This document shows positions 1 to 9,572 of a stretch of 64,000 nucleotides of DNA, piece after piece; position 1 is the stretch's first letter, and every line of letters starts with the position of its first letter. The position numbers were made by a program, and so were the translations under genes. Source of the DNA: Zea mays (lineage: Eukaryota; Streptophyta; Magnoliopsida; Poales; Poaceae); NCBI RefSeq assembly GCF_902167145.1, contig NC_050098.1, positions 10,188,501 through 10,252,500 of the forward strand. The letters run 5' to 3'. The notes beneath the pieces were generated by a model. It saw only the letters and a list, made by a program, of their open reading frames with translations, did no database searches and was not told where the DNA came from.

Positions 1-1072
1 GGGAGTGGTGGTGGTGGTTCCTCGACCGTCCCCGGGTGGTACCGCCAGTTGAGGCTGTTGCCGACTCAGTCCTGGTGGGCTGGCTTTGAGTCGGGAAGCC
101 GTGATCTCGGTCATACTCCTCCCGACGGCGAATTTCGTTTTCATGCCGCCGTTCGCGCGAAGCATTGATAGAGCTTCGCGCGTCTCGACGACTGTTGATG
201 GCGTGTCGCAAATCGTTCGGTGGGTGAGCGAGCGGTAGAAGATGGTTGGCCGCCTGAGCGAACAGGCGTCGGTATCCCTCGGCGTCGGGAGTCTGAGGAA
301 GTCCGTCAGCTATCCGAGCTAGAACGCCTCCGACTTCGCTCGGCGTGTTCATAGCTCGGGCGAAGTCGGGGTTCAGGTTGCGCCCGAAGAGCGGATTCTC
401 CCGGCGTTGCCTTGCATCTTGCTCGGCTTGCTCCTGAGTCCGTCGGCGATCGCGTCGTCGGGAGTTCCTTCGTTCCCTGAAGACGCGTTCTTCCGGAGTT
501 TCTCCTATCTCCGAGACCTCGTCTCGCGAGACAGGCTGCTCCGGATCCCGTTCTCCGGCCGCGTGATGTCGTCGAACGTTCCTGCGTCGGTTCCTCCGTC
601 GGCGGGATTCTCGTTGAGGTGGTTCTTCTCCAGGCGCGGTCGGTTCGTCGTCAGAGACGGCGGGCGACTCCACTCTCCCGATGAAGAGGACGTCGGGGTA
701 GAATGGTGCTGCTGTCGTGGTGACTTTCTTTCCGTTCTCCTTTGAGGCCAGAGGAACGGAAAGAACGACTTGCCTTTCCCTGGTCTCCTTCTTCCTCGCG
801 ATCCGTGTCCATTCTTTCGTCGGGGAAGTAGACAGCGGAGTCTTCCGGGTCAGCGAGCTTCCAGCTCCAGCCTTCCCGGAGATAATCTTTTTCCGAAGAG
901 CCGGAGGTAGCGTCTTTCCAGCATTTTCGGAGTTTGTTGGAGGAGACTTCTTTTCCGGCAGATCTGCGAGGCGGTGTAGAATTCCCTCTTCATCCGCTAC
1001 AGATGAGATTGTCCCGAAGCAGAATACAGATCCGGGACGCACGGTGATCTTGCTGTAGAAGGTGACGGCCAT
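1..1072 (-). CDS. Gag of element X, C-terminus beyond the window
   Basis: One minus-strand frame is open from an ATG at 1072-1070 to the window edge, 357 codons with no stop. It starts MAVTFYSKITV, about 45 bases inside the 5' LTR, where gag of Gypsy elements normally starts. The middle is very basic (arginine-rich stretches around residues 170-180 and 215-230). Next comes a segment with RRENPLFGRNLNPDF and a probably helical stretch (YRRLFAQAANHLLPLA, about residue 275), then a polar region rich in Arg, Ser and Thr. The capsid core and zinc knuckle would follow outside the window. Gag would form the particle that packages element RNA. This frame is easily overlooked because it has no stop inside the window. 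Confidence 0.75.
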   Translation of the reverse strand, partial: MAVTFYSKITVRPGSVFCFGTISSVADEEGILHRLADLPEKKSPPTNSENAGKTLPPALRKKIISGKAGAGSSLTRKTPLSTSPTKEWTRIARKKETRERQVVLSVPLASKENGKKVTTTAAPFYPDVLFIGRVESPAVSDDEPTAPGEEPPQRESRRRRNRRRNVRRHHAAGERDPEQPVSRDEVSEIGETPEERVFRERRNSRRRDRRRTQEQAEQDARQRRENPLFGRNLNPDFARAMNTPSEVGGVLARIADGLPQTPDAEGYRRLFAQAANHLLPLAHPPNDLRHAINSRRDARSSINASRERRHENEIRRREEYDRDHGFPTQSQPTRTESATASTGGTTRGRSRNHHHHS

Positions 1073-1097
1073 TGAGCTAGCTTGGATCGTCGACACA

Positions 1098-1118
1098 CCC
1101 CCTACCTGGCGCGCCAGC
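1098..1118 (-). other. Primer-binding site of element X
   Basis: Just inside the 5' LTR the minus strand reads TGGCGCGCCAGGTAGGGG, starting with the TGG that pairs with a tRNA CCA end. The same string follows the 5' LTR of element A. I could not assign the tRNA. Confidence 0.6.
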
Positions 1119-1747
1119 TGTCGGTGTTTTGGGTCCGACCGCACACCCGGGGTTGCCCCTCAAGGTGTTTTTAAGAGTAGGACGGTGTCAACGACTGTAG
1201 CAAAATGGTTCGTGCCGATCGCACGAGGGACAATGAACAAGATTTGCAGGTTCGGGCCGCTTAGAGATGCGTAACACCCTACGTCCTGATGAGTATTTGA
1301 GTGCGGTTACAAGAGGGCTCTCTGGAACTGAGGCACAGAGAGTTTACGTGAGTGGCTAAGTAAAGTAGGGTCGATCGTTCTGAAGGGGTGCCCCCTAGGC
1401 CTTATATACTCGACCGTGGGGCAGTACACGTGGATATGATAGCTACAAGTAGCTGAAAGATAGTAAACCTCTTGAGTTTATCCCTACGTAACCCTTGCCG
1501 ACTTATCCTCGCATGGCTCTGTTGCATGGGGGCTTCAGCGCGGGAAAGTCGGGTCTCTGTTGCGATTTACTCGTTCGACGTTGTGGGCCGTCCGGGTTTG
1601 CTCCAATCCAGTCTTACGTCTTCTCCGCTTCGTTGATTGTCTTTCCCCAGGCCCACGAAAGAACGACCTTACGATTTATTGGGCCTTTGGGCCTTTCGTG
1701 AGGTCTTTTATCTCTTTAGTGGACCCAGGGGATATCTATCCCCCACA
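1119..1747 (-). repeat. 5' LTR of element X (629 bp)
   Basis: It has TG...CA termini on the minus strand (TGTGGGGGATAG ... CACCGACA). One side is bounded by the primer-binding site and the other by resumed Y coding sequence. A TATA-like TATATAAGG (minus strand, 1408-1400) lies roughly mid-LTR, as expected for the U3 promoter. Confidence 0.8.
1400..1408 (-). promoter_or_regulatory. TATA-like box in the LTR of element X
   Basis: The minus strand reads TATATAAGG in a GC-rich setting about 340 bases into the LTR, a plausible start site for element RNA. It is supported only by position and sequence. Confidence 0.45.
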
Positions 1748-4552
1748 CTCGCGACTTCTTTCATCACACCCTTCGGCATGTACTGCTATGTCACTATGCC
1801 GTTCGGTTTGAGGAATGCGGGTGCGACGTACCAGCGGTGCATGAACCATGTGTTCGGCGAACACATTGGCCGCACGGTCGAGGCCTACGTCGATGACATC
1901 GTAGTCAAGACGGGGAAGGCCTCCGACCTCCTTTCCGACCTTGAAGTGACATTCCGATGTCTCAAGGCGAAAGGCGTCAAGCTCAATCCCGAGAAGTGTG
2001 TCTTCGGAGTGCCCCGGGGCATGCTCTTGGGGTTCATCGTCTCCGAGCGGGGCATCGAAGCCAACCCGGAGAAGATCGCAGCCATCACCAGCATGGGGCC
2101 CATCAAGGACTTAAAAGGCGTACAGAGGGTCATGGGATGTCTCGCGGCCCTGAGCCGCTTCATCTCACGCCTCGGCGAAAGAGGTCTGCCTCTGTACCGC
2201 CTCTTAAGGAAGGCCGAGTGCTTCGCTTGGACCCCTGAGGCCGAGGAAGCTCTCGGGAACCTGAAGGCGCTCCTCACAAAGGCGCCTATCTTGGTGCCTC
2301 CAGCTGACGGAGAAGCCCTCTTGGTCTACGTCGCCGCGACCACCCAGGTGGTTAGCGCCGCGATTGTGGTCGAGAGGCAAGAAGAGGGGCATGCATTGCC
2401 CGTTCAGAGGCCAGTCTACTTCGTCAGCGAGGTACTGTCCGAAACCAAGATCCGCTACCCACAAGTTCAGAAGCTGCTGTATGCTGTGATCCTGACGAGG
2501 CGGAAGTTGCGACACTACTTCGAGTCTCATCCGGTAACTGTGGTGTCATCCTTCCCCCTGGGGGAGATCATCCAGTGCCGAGAGGCCTCAGGCAGGATCG
2601 CAAAGTGGGCAGTGGAAATCATGGGCGAGACAATCTCGTTCGCCCCTCGGAGGGCCATCAAGTCCCAGGTCTTGGCGGACTCCGTAGCCGAATGGGTCGA
2701 CACCCAGCTACCGACGGCTCCGATCCAACCGGAGCTCTGGACCATGTTTTTCGACGGGTCGCTGATGAAGACGGGAGCCGGCGCGGGCCTCCTCTTCATC
2801 TCGCCCCTCGGGAAGCACCTACGATACGTGCTACGCCTCCATTTCCCGGCGTCCAACAATGTGGCTGAGTACGAGGCTCTGGTCAACGGGTTGCGGATCG
2901 CCATCGAGCTAGGGGTCCGACGCCTCGACGCTCGCGGTGACTCGCAGCTCGTCATCGACCAAGTCATGAAGAACTCCCACTGCCGTGACCCGAAGATGGA
3001 GGCCTACTGCGATGAGGTTCGGCGCCTGGAAGACAAGTTCTACGGGCTCGAGCTCAACCACATCGCTCGGCGTTACAACGAGACTGCGGACGAGCTGGCA
3101 AAAATAGCCTCGGGGCGAACAACGGTTCCCCCGGACGTCTTCTCCCGGGATCTGCATCAGCCCTCCGTCAAGATCGACGACTCGCCCGAGCCCGAGGCGC
3201 CCTCGGCTCGGCTTGAGGCGCCCTCGGTTCAGCCCGAGGTACCCTCGGCCTCCGAGGGCGAGGCACTGCGCATCGAGGAGGAGCGGAGCGGGGCCACGCC
3301 TGATCGAAATTGGCAGACCCCGTACCTGCAATATCTCCGTCAAGGAGAGCTACCCCTCGACCGAGCCGAGGCTCGGCGGGTAGCACGACGCGCCAAGTCA
3401 TTCGTCTTGCTGGGCGATGAGAAGGAGCTCTACCACCGCAGTCCCTCAGGCATCCTCCAGCGATGCATCTCCGTCGCCGAAGGTCAGGAACTCCTCCAAG
3501 AGATACACTCGGGGGCTTGCGGCCATCACGCAGCGCCTCGAGCCCTTGTCGGGAATGCTTTCCGGCAAGGCTTCTACTGGCCAACGGCGGTGGCGGACGC
3601 CACTAGAATTGTCCGCACCTGCGAAGGGTGTCAATTCTATGCGAAGCAGACCCACCTGCCTGCTCAGGCTCTGCAGACGATACCCATCACCTGGCCCTTT
3701 GCTGTGTGGGGTCTGGACCTCGTCGGCCCCTTGCAGAAGGCGCCCGGGGGCTATACGCACCTGCTGGTCGCCATCGACAAATTCTCCAAGTGGGTCGAGG
3801 TCCGACCTCTGAACAGCATCAGGTCCGAGCAGGCGGTGGCGTTCTTCACCAACATCATCCATCGCTTCGGGGTCCCGAACTCCATCATCACCGACAACGA
3901 TACCCAGTTCACCGGCAGAAAATTCTTGGATTTCTGCGAGAATCACCACATCCGGGTGGACTGGGCTGCCGTGGCTCATCCCATGTCGAATGGGCAAGTA
4001 GAGCGTGCCAACGGCATGATTCTACAAGGGCTCAAGCCTCGGATCTACAACGATCTCAACAAGTTCGGCAAGCGGTGGATGAAGGAACTCCCCTCGGTGG
4101 TCTAGAGCCTGAGGACAACGCCGAGCCGAGCCACGGGTTTCACGCCGTTCTTCCTGGTCTACGGGGCCGAGGCCGTCTTGCCCACTGACCTGGAATACGG
4201 CTCCCCGAGGACGAGGGCCTACGACGATCAAAGCAACCAAGCTAGCCGAGAAGACTCGCTGGACCAGCTGGAAGAGGCTCGGGACAAGGCCTTACTACAC
4301 TCGGCGCGGTACCAGCAGTCCCTGCGACGCTACCACGCCCGAGGGGTCCGGCCCCGAGACCTCCAGGTGGGCGACCTGATGCTTCGACTGCGGTAAGACG
4401 CCCGAGGGAGGCACAAGCTCACGCCCCCCTGGGAGGGGCCATTCGTCATCGCCAAAGTTCTGAAGCCCGGAACGTACAAGCTGGCCAACAGCCAAGGCGA
4501 GGTCTACGACAACGCTTGGAACATCCAACAGCTACGTCGCTTCTACCCTTAA
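1748..4552 (+). pseudogene. Pol of element Y (RT, dual RNase H, integrase) with two stops
   Basis: One frame runs from the X insertion point to TAA at 4550-4552. In order: the rest of the RT palm with the YVDD box near 1887; a first RNase H near 2300-2560; an archaeal-type RNase H near 2745-3110 (FFDGS, AEYEAL, RGDSQLV, ETADEL); a variable Pro/Glu/Ser linker; an integrase zinc-binding region (GHH ... CEGC, 3520-3640); and an integrase core with GLDLVGPL, TDNDTQFTG and NGQVERAN. TAG at 4103-4105 replaces the Trp codon seen in the A copy and TAA at 4394-4396 replaces its Gln codon, so integrase is truncated. The N-terminal part is beyond element X. Confidence 0.9.
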
Positions 4553-5344
4553 GATGTTTTCAAGTTATTCATATACCTCGCACCCACGCAAAGTTTAGTC
4601 ATCAAGGAAGGGTCGGCCTCGCCTCGGCAAAGCCCGACCCTCCCTCGGGGGCTAAAAGGGGGGGAACCCCCTCTGCGTTGAAATTTTCCTCGAAAAAAAG
4701 ATCTCTTCTGCCAGAATATCTTTTGTGCTTTTTGACTACTTCGAAAAGTGGATCCTGAAAACGACGGAGTACACGTAAGCAGCCAAGGCTGACCGAGCCG
4801 AGGGACTCCTACGCCTCCGGGATACGGATACCTCACTCATCACCTTCTGCGAGAAGTAACTCACGTTCGGATAAAGTGACTCCGCGGACCGAACAAGTCT
4901 TTACGTTCGGAAGCTCTTCTGCCGAAGCGATCCTTCGAGCCTTATCGACTGAGTCGGTGATAGGGCCTCATGGACGGGTAAAGGTGCGCGTAAGCGGCAA
5001 GGCCGACCGAGCCGAGGGACTCCTACGCCTCCGGGATACGGATACCTCACTCGTCACCTTCCGCGAGAAGCAACTCTCGCCCGCACAAACATCCCTGTTA
5101 CCGACAAAAAAGTCCAGATACTCGAAACAAGAGGAAAGGAGACGCAGCTTTACAACACAGCGAGGGTGTGTATTCTGGCCTCGGCGGCCGCAGAAGGCAC
5201 ACGCTACAAGACACTCTGATCCTGCAGGCTCGGGTCTTGGCGCTGGAAGGGGGCAGCAGCACCCTCGGCATCGACGACACCTTCGGCGAGATCCGACCTA
5301 GCCTCGGACGGCGACGCGGTCTGAGGATCTCCGCTCTGGAGGAC
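4553..5344 (+). other. Start of the 3' noncoding region of Y, with interspersed repeats
   Basis: This stretch follows pol and matches, in reverse orientation, the stretch of element A just beyond its pol (44850-45315) and the tail of A's antisense gene. A unit of about 60-90 bases containing GACTCCTACGCCTCCGGGAT occurs three times, at about 4776-4870, 4990-5080 and 5655-5720; element A has one copy near 45020-45090. No credible gene. Confidence 0.6.
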
Positions 5345-7480
5345 GACGTCATCATCACGCCCGGGCAATCGCTGCCAGGGACTTCTCCGGGAATCCGGCC
5401 CGAGCAGGCGGCTCGGCCGGTTACCCCTGGGGCCTCGGCCAACCATCTTCCAAGGGCGCCAGCCCGACCCGAGGCCTCGGCTGATCGACTCCGGCGTCGG
5501 TCCCGCTGACGGACAACCCAGCTAGGCTCCGGCCAACCAGGTTTCATTTTCGAGCCAACTCCGCCTCTGTTCATGCTGATACCGCTACCCCTGGCCTCGG
5601 CTCGTCGAAGAGCGGCCAAGGGGTCCCTTTAACTAAGCTAGAGGAGCCTCAGACAACAAGGCCGACCGAGCCGAGGGACTCCTACGCCTCCGGGATACGG
5701 ATACCTCACTCGTCACCTTGACACGGGGCGACTCATGCTTGGTGAAGCGGTTCAGATAATCAACAGGCGAGTCTTAGTGCTCGAAAATGAGGAAAAAACA
5801 CGGCTCCGTGCCAAAATTACATACATGTTCAGGCCCCGAAAGCCGTAATGAACAAAACACTGGCATTCGAAGTGCCATTACAAACGGAACTCTGGTTCCC
5901 CCCTCCGCAGGTACGAACAACCCCACTCGATTGGGGTGGGCCTGCGGAGCAACAGAAGACTGACGAGCGGCACGCCGCCGCCCGCCCTGACTACGACGAC
6001 AACGACCCCCGCTCCGGATGGCCGAGCTGCAGCAGCGCAGGCCTCAGGGTGGGTGCTGCTGCGATCTTGCCCTCGCCCACGTCGACGCTCGAGGGGTGAG
6101 GACAAGTACGAAGGACCGGAGGCCCGAAGCGCGGATGGTGGCGGTGATCCCGTCGGCGATGGGGACTTCTCGAGCCGCCTCCGCCTCGGCACCGACGGCA
6201 GGGGCCATCGGCTCTCCGGCAGATCCCCACTCAAATCCTCCCGGACGAGTGGGGTACCGGCCTCCGCGTGAAGGCGCCATCCCGGTGCAAAGGCAGGACC
6301 ACCCCAGAACACGAACGCCGCCCTAGCAGCGCGCGGCATCTGGGGCGGTCCTCCCGTGCGCACGGCGCGGCAGCCGCCCCCCCGGCAGAAGGGGCCGCTG
6401 GGAGCCAAGTCGACGCACCCGACACGCTGGAGGTGGCGACGTCCGCCGTCGCCCAGCCCCGCGTTGTCGAAGTCCGTGCCGCCCGCAGGGCCAGTGAGCG
6501 CCCTCTCCTTCGAACACCGCGGGAGAGGTCCCACGAACCCGCGCGGGAGGTAGAGCGCCGGCTCAGCCCGGCCCCCACCCCAGCGAGGATGATGAACATC
6601 CTTGAAGCTGAGGGTGGGACCAAGATCACAGCCCGACTTACTTCTCCCCACCCAGGAGCTGGTGTTCACCGTCTCGGGTGACCGCCGGCGGGGGGGTACA
6701 GCCGGGCTGGCTGATGAAAATCCTTGAAACCGAACGATGGCTGAAAGGTACCAACTCCCACGGAGTTGCGTTCCTCCAACGATAAGGCCAAAAGACGGCG
6801 GGCATCCCCCATCCGGGGGCTTGGAAGGTGGAAAGACGCGATGCATAAGGAAGGGAGAAGACATGGTCGCCTTCCGAAAGGGATCGCCCTCCTTTTAAAG
6901 GCCACTCTCCCTGCTTGCGCCTCCAACCGTCACAGGCTGAGTCTTCTCCAACACGCTCCAAGGTCCTCCCCTGCGGCGCGGGGGCTGGGTCCCACATGTC
7001 ATGCAAACCGGCTCGGAGCAGAAGACGCCAAACCGCCGCGCGTGGTGCACACAACTGCCCAGCGGTTACAAGTGACCCTCCACTTTTGCCCAAACCAACG
7101 GGCGAAACAGGCGGGCAGCCATGCAGGCGGCATGCAACCGCGCCAAGTGGACCCGCTTCTCCGACCCTCGACACGCCAGCGTGGAGGCCCAGGCCCACGC
7201 GTCACGCAACCCGCGCGCCGGATGCTGCATGCAAGCAACTGCACCGCCACTTGCGCCACCACCGCGCCTCCTCGATTGCGGAACCAGTACCGCGACTCGA
7301 GGCGACCCAGCGCACGACCCAGCGGCGCCAGCCTGACGCGGCGGTCAAACGCGGCCAAAAGTGGGCCGGCAGTAATGGCGGTGGCAGGCGGGCGGGAGCA
7401 GCGGTCACGTCGTCAGCCAGGCTCACATCCCATTCGGGGGCAGCAAGAGAACCCCCTCTCACGGCGTGAAGACGGCGCGC
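5345..7480 (+). other. Y-specific segment replacing the antisense-gene body found in A
   Basis: Sequence on both sides matches element A: before about 5345 it matches the end of A's antisense gene, and from about 7480 it matches the area around that gene's start. Between these points I see no similarity to the A gene. The segment is GC-rich and open in several frames (for example 987 bases on the minus strand at 5878-6864), but none has recognisable motifs and I do not call them genes. A short motif around CCTTGAA recurs near 6600 and 6722. Confidence 0.5.
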
Positions 7481-7764
7481 CCGTGATCCGTTCCTCGAGC
7501 GGCTCGCGCACGCGCAACGGCCGCCCCGCCAACCACTCGCCCCGTCGCATTAACTCCGCGGCAGGACAGGCGGCGCTTCTGGCAGGAGAAGCGGGCAACG
7601 CTTCGCCTTCGCCGAAATAACCGCGCCAAAAAAGGTACGCCGCGTCGTTTCGATTCCGTATCCTTTTCGTTTTTTCCTCTTTCTCTATCTCTTGCAACAG
7701 GGACCGCGAAAGGGGGATACCCCGAAAAGGATCCTTCCCCGTGAAGGAACCAGGCTCCGAGCCT

Positions 7765-7975
7765 CCTTACTGATCAGAGGTTCGAAGGCTGGCCCCCCGA
7801 AGGGTTCAACAGCCGCCTCAGATCGCGTGGGCCCTACACCCACTACTGGTCAGAGGTTCGAAGGTCGGCCCCCCGAAGGGTTCCACGGCCGCCTCAGGCT
7901 ACCCGGGCTCCGCGCCCATTACTGATCAGGGGTTCGAAGGCTGGCCCCCGAAGGGTTCACAGTCGCCTCAGACAC
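7765..7975 (+). repeat. Tandem repeat of about 70 bp in the 3' region of Y
   Basis: About three imperfect units carry GGTTCGAAGGCTGGCCCCC followed by GAAGGGTTC and GCCGCCTCAG. The same array, inverted, is in element A at about 41085-41290, so it belongs to the family. Confidence 0.65.
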
Positions 7976-8689
7976 CGAGCGAGGGATGACCAGGGGTACG
8001 TTCGATACATAACCGAGGCTCGGGCTGCGCTCCCGAGGTACCCTAGGACATTTCCGAGACCAGCGGGAGCGATCTTGTAACGGAATCCCATCGGAGGGAG
8101 GCATCGAGCCCTCGGACCCCGTCGCCAGGGGACCGGGTCCGGCAGATCACCCGCAGGTACTTTTGGACGTGCCTCTGGGCCCCTAGCCGACCCCTAACGA
8201 ACGGGGCACGAACGTCCACTCGGATTACCCGCTTGCAGCTCACCGGAGACACCATGTTCGGTGCCCATCGAGGGTAACATGGCGCTTTCCCCCCCTCCTC
8301 CTTGCGGAAAGGCGACGTAGGGGCGTATGTAAAAAAGCCGAGTCTGTCCCTGATCGCCCTCTCGCCCTGTGCAGAGGCTCGGGGGCTGCTCTCGCATACC
8401 CGGCTCCGGCCAAATCGTTGACAGCGTCAACATACCAGCCCGAGAACTTGGGCCCCGACCGTACACCCGGGCTACGGCCAGTTCGCATGAGGGAACAACC
8501 AGACCAGCCGAAGCGTTACGCAAGGCATTAAGACCTCGAAGGAGTGAAACCACTCCTCCGAGGCCTCGGGGGCTACACCCGGCGGGTGCGCTCGCGCGCA
8601 CCCACCGGAACAAAATGCAACCGAGAAAGGCTGGTCCCCTTGCAAAAAAGTGCGACGAAAGCCTCCAAGCGAGTGTTAACACTCCCTTC

Positions 8690-8705
8690 GAGGCTCGGGG
8701 GCTAC
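8690..8705 (+). other. Polypurine tract of element Y
   Basis: GAGGCTCGGGGGCTAC directly precedes the TGTCGGGGACC start of the 3' LTR, the position of the plus-strand primer. The A element has the same tract. Confidence 0.6.
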
Positions 8706-9572
8706 TGTCGGGGACCATAATTAGGGGTACCCTCAAGACTCCTAATTCTCAGCTGGTAACCCCCATCAGCATAAAGCTGCAAAGGCCTGATGGGTGCGAT
8801 TAAGTCAGGGATCAGTCCGTTCGAGCGACTCGATCACGCCTCGCCCGAGCCTAGCCTCGGACAAGGGCAGCCGACCCCAGAGGGTTTCCGTCTCGCCCGA
8901 GGCCCCCCTCCAACGGCAGACACATCTCCGGCTCGCCCGAGGCCCTGCCTTCGCTAAGAAGCAACCCTGACTAAATCGCCGCACCGACCGACCGAATCGC
9001 AGGAGCATTTAATGCAAAGGTGGCCTGACATCTTTATCCTGACGCGCGCCCTCCGGCAGAGCCGAAGTGACCGCCGTCACTTCGCCGCTCCACTGACCGG
9101 TCTGACAGAAGGACAGCGCCGCCTGCGCCACTCCGACTACAGTGCCACTCGACAGAGTGAGACTGACAGGCAGTCAGGCCCTGCCAAAGGCACCATAGGA
9201 AGCTCCGCTCCGCCCGACCCAGGGCTCGGACTCGTGCTAAGTCCCGGAAGACGACGAACTCTGCTCCGCCCGACCCAGGGCTCGGACTCGGGCTCAGCCC
9301 CAGAAGACGGCGAACTCCGCTCCGCCCGACCTAGGGCTCGGACTCGGGCTAAGACCCGGAAGACGGCGAACTCTGCTCCGCCCAACCCAGGGCTCGGACT
9401 CGGGCTCAGCCCCAGAAGACGACGAACTTCGCTCCGCCCGACCCCAGGGCTCGGACTCCGCCCTGGCCTCTGCCGACGACCTCCGCCTCGCCCGACCCAG
9501 GGGCTCGGACTCGGCCTCGGCCATGGAAGACAGACTCGACCTCGGCTTCGGAGGAGCCTCCACATCGCCCAG
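8706..9572 (+). repeat. 3' LTR of element Y, first part
   Basis: It starts TGTCGGGGACCATAATTAGG and is homologous to the inverted LTRs of element A. It is interrupted at 9572 by element D; the last five bases, CCCAG, are one copy of D's target duplication. Confidence 0.85.
9203..9540 (+). repeat. Tandem repeats of about 60 bp inside the Y LTR
   Basis: About six imperfect units based on CTCCGCCCGACCCAGGGCTCGGACTCG. Related arrays of about 50-bp units lie in both LTRs of element A. The array yields open frames on both strands that are artefacts of the repeat. Confidence 0.75.

Larger units (their letters stand above)
1..1747 (-). mobile_element. Element X: partial Ty3/Gypsy LTR retrotransposon, 5' end only
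   Basis: Minus-strand Gypsy element cut by the left window edge. Reading leftward it has a 5' LTR (1747-1119), a primer-binding site, then a gag frame open to the edge. It lies inside the reverse transcriptase of element Y: Y coding sequence resumes at 1748 in mid-domain with CTCGC, the probable right copy of the 5-bp target duplication; the left copy is outside the window. The 629-bp LTR, with termini TGTGGGGGATAG and CACCGACA, is close in length to Cinful-Zeon LTRs of maize, but this name is from memory. The gag is undamaged over its visible length, which suggests a fairly recent insertion. Confidence 0.85.

Noticed and set aside
1637..1747. In-frame extension of the Y pol frame to an ATG at 1637
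   Set aside because: These bases belong to the LTR of element X; the Y coding sequence resumes only at 1748.
6766..7620. 284-codon plus-strand frame and the overlapping 328-codon minus-strand frame (5878-6864)
   Set aside because: GC-rich sequence with several frames open at once and no recognisable motif; treated as noncoding part of element Y.
7775..7960. GGTTCGAAGG units resembling tRNA B-boxes
   Set aside because: Part of the tandem repeat of about 70 bp of elements Y and A; no cloverleaf.
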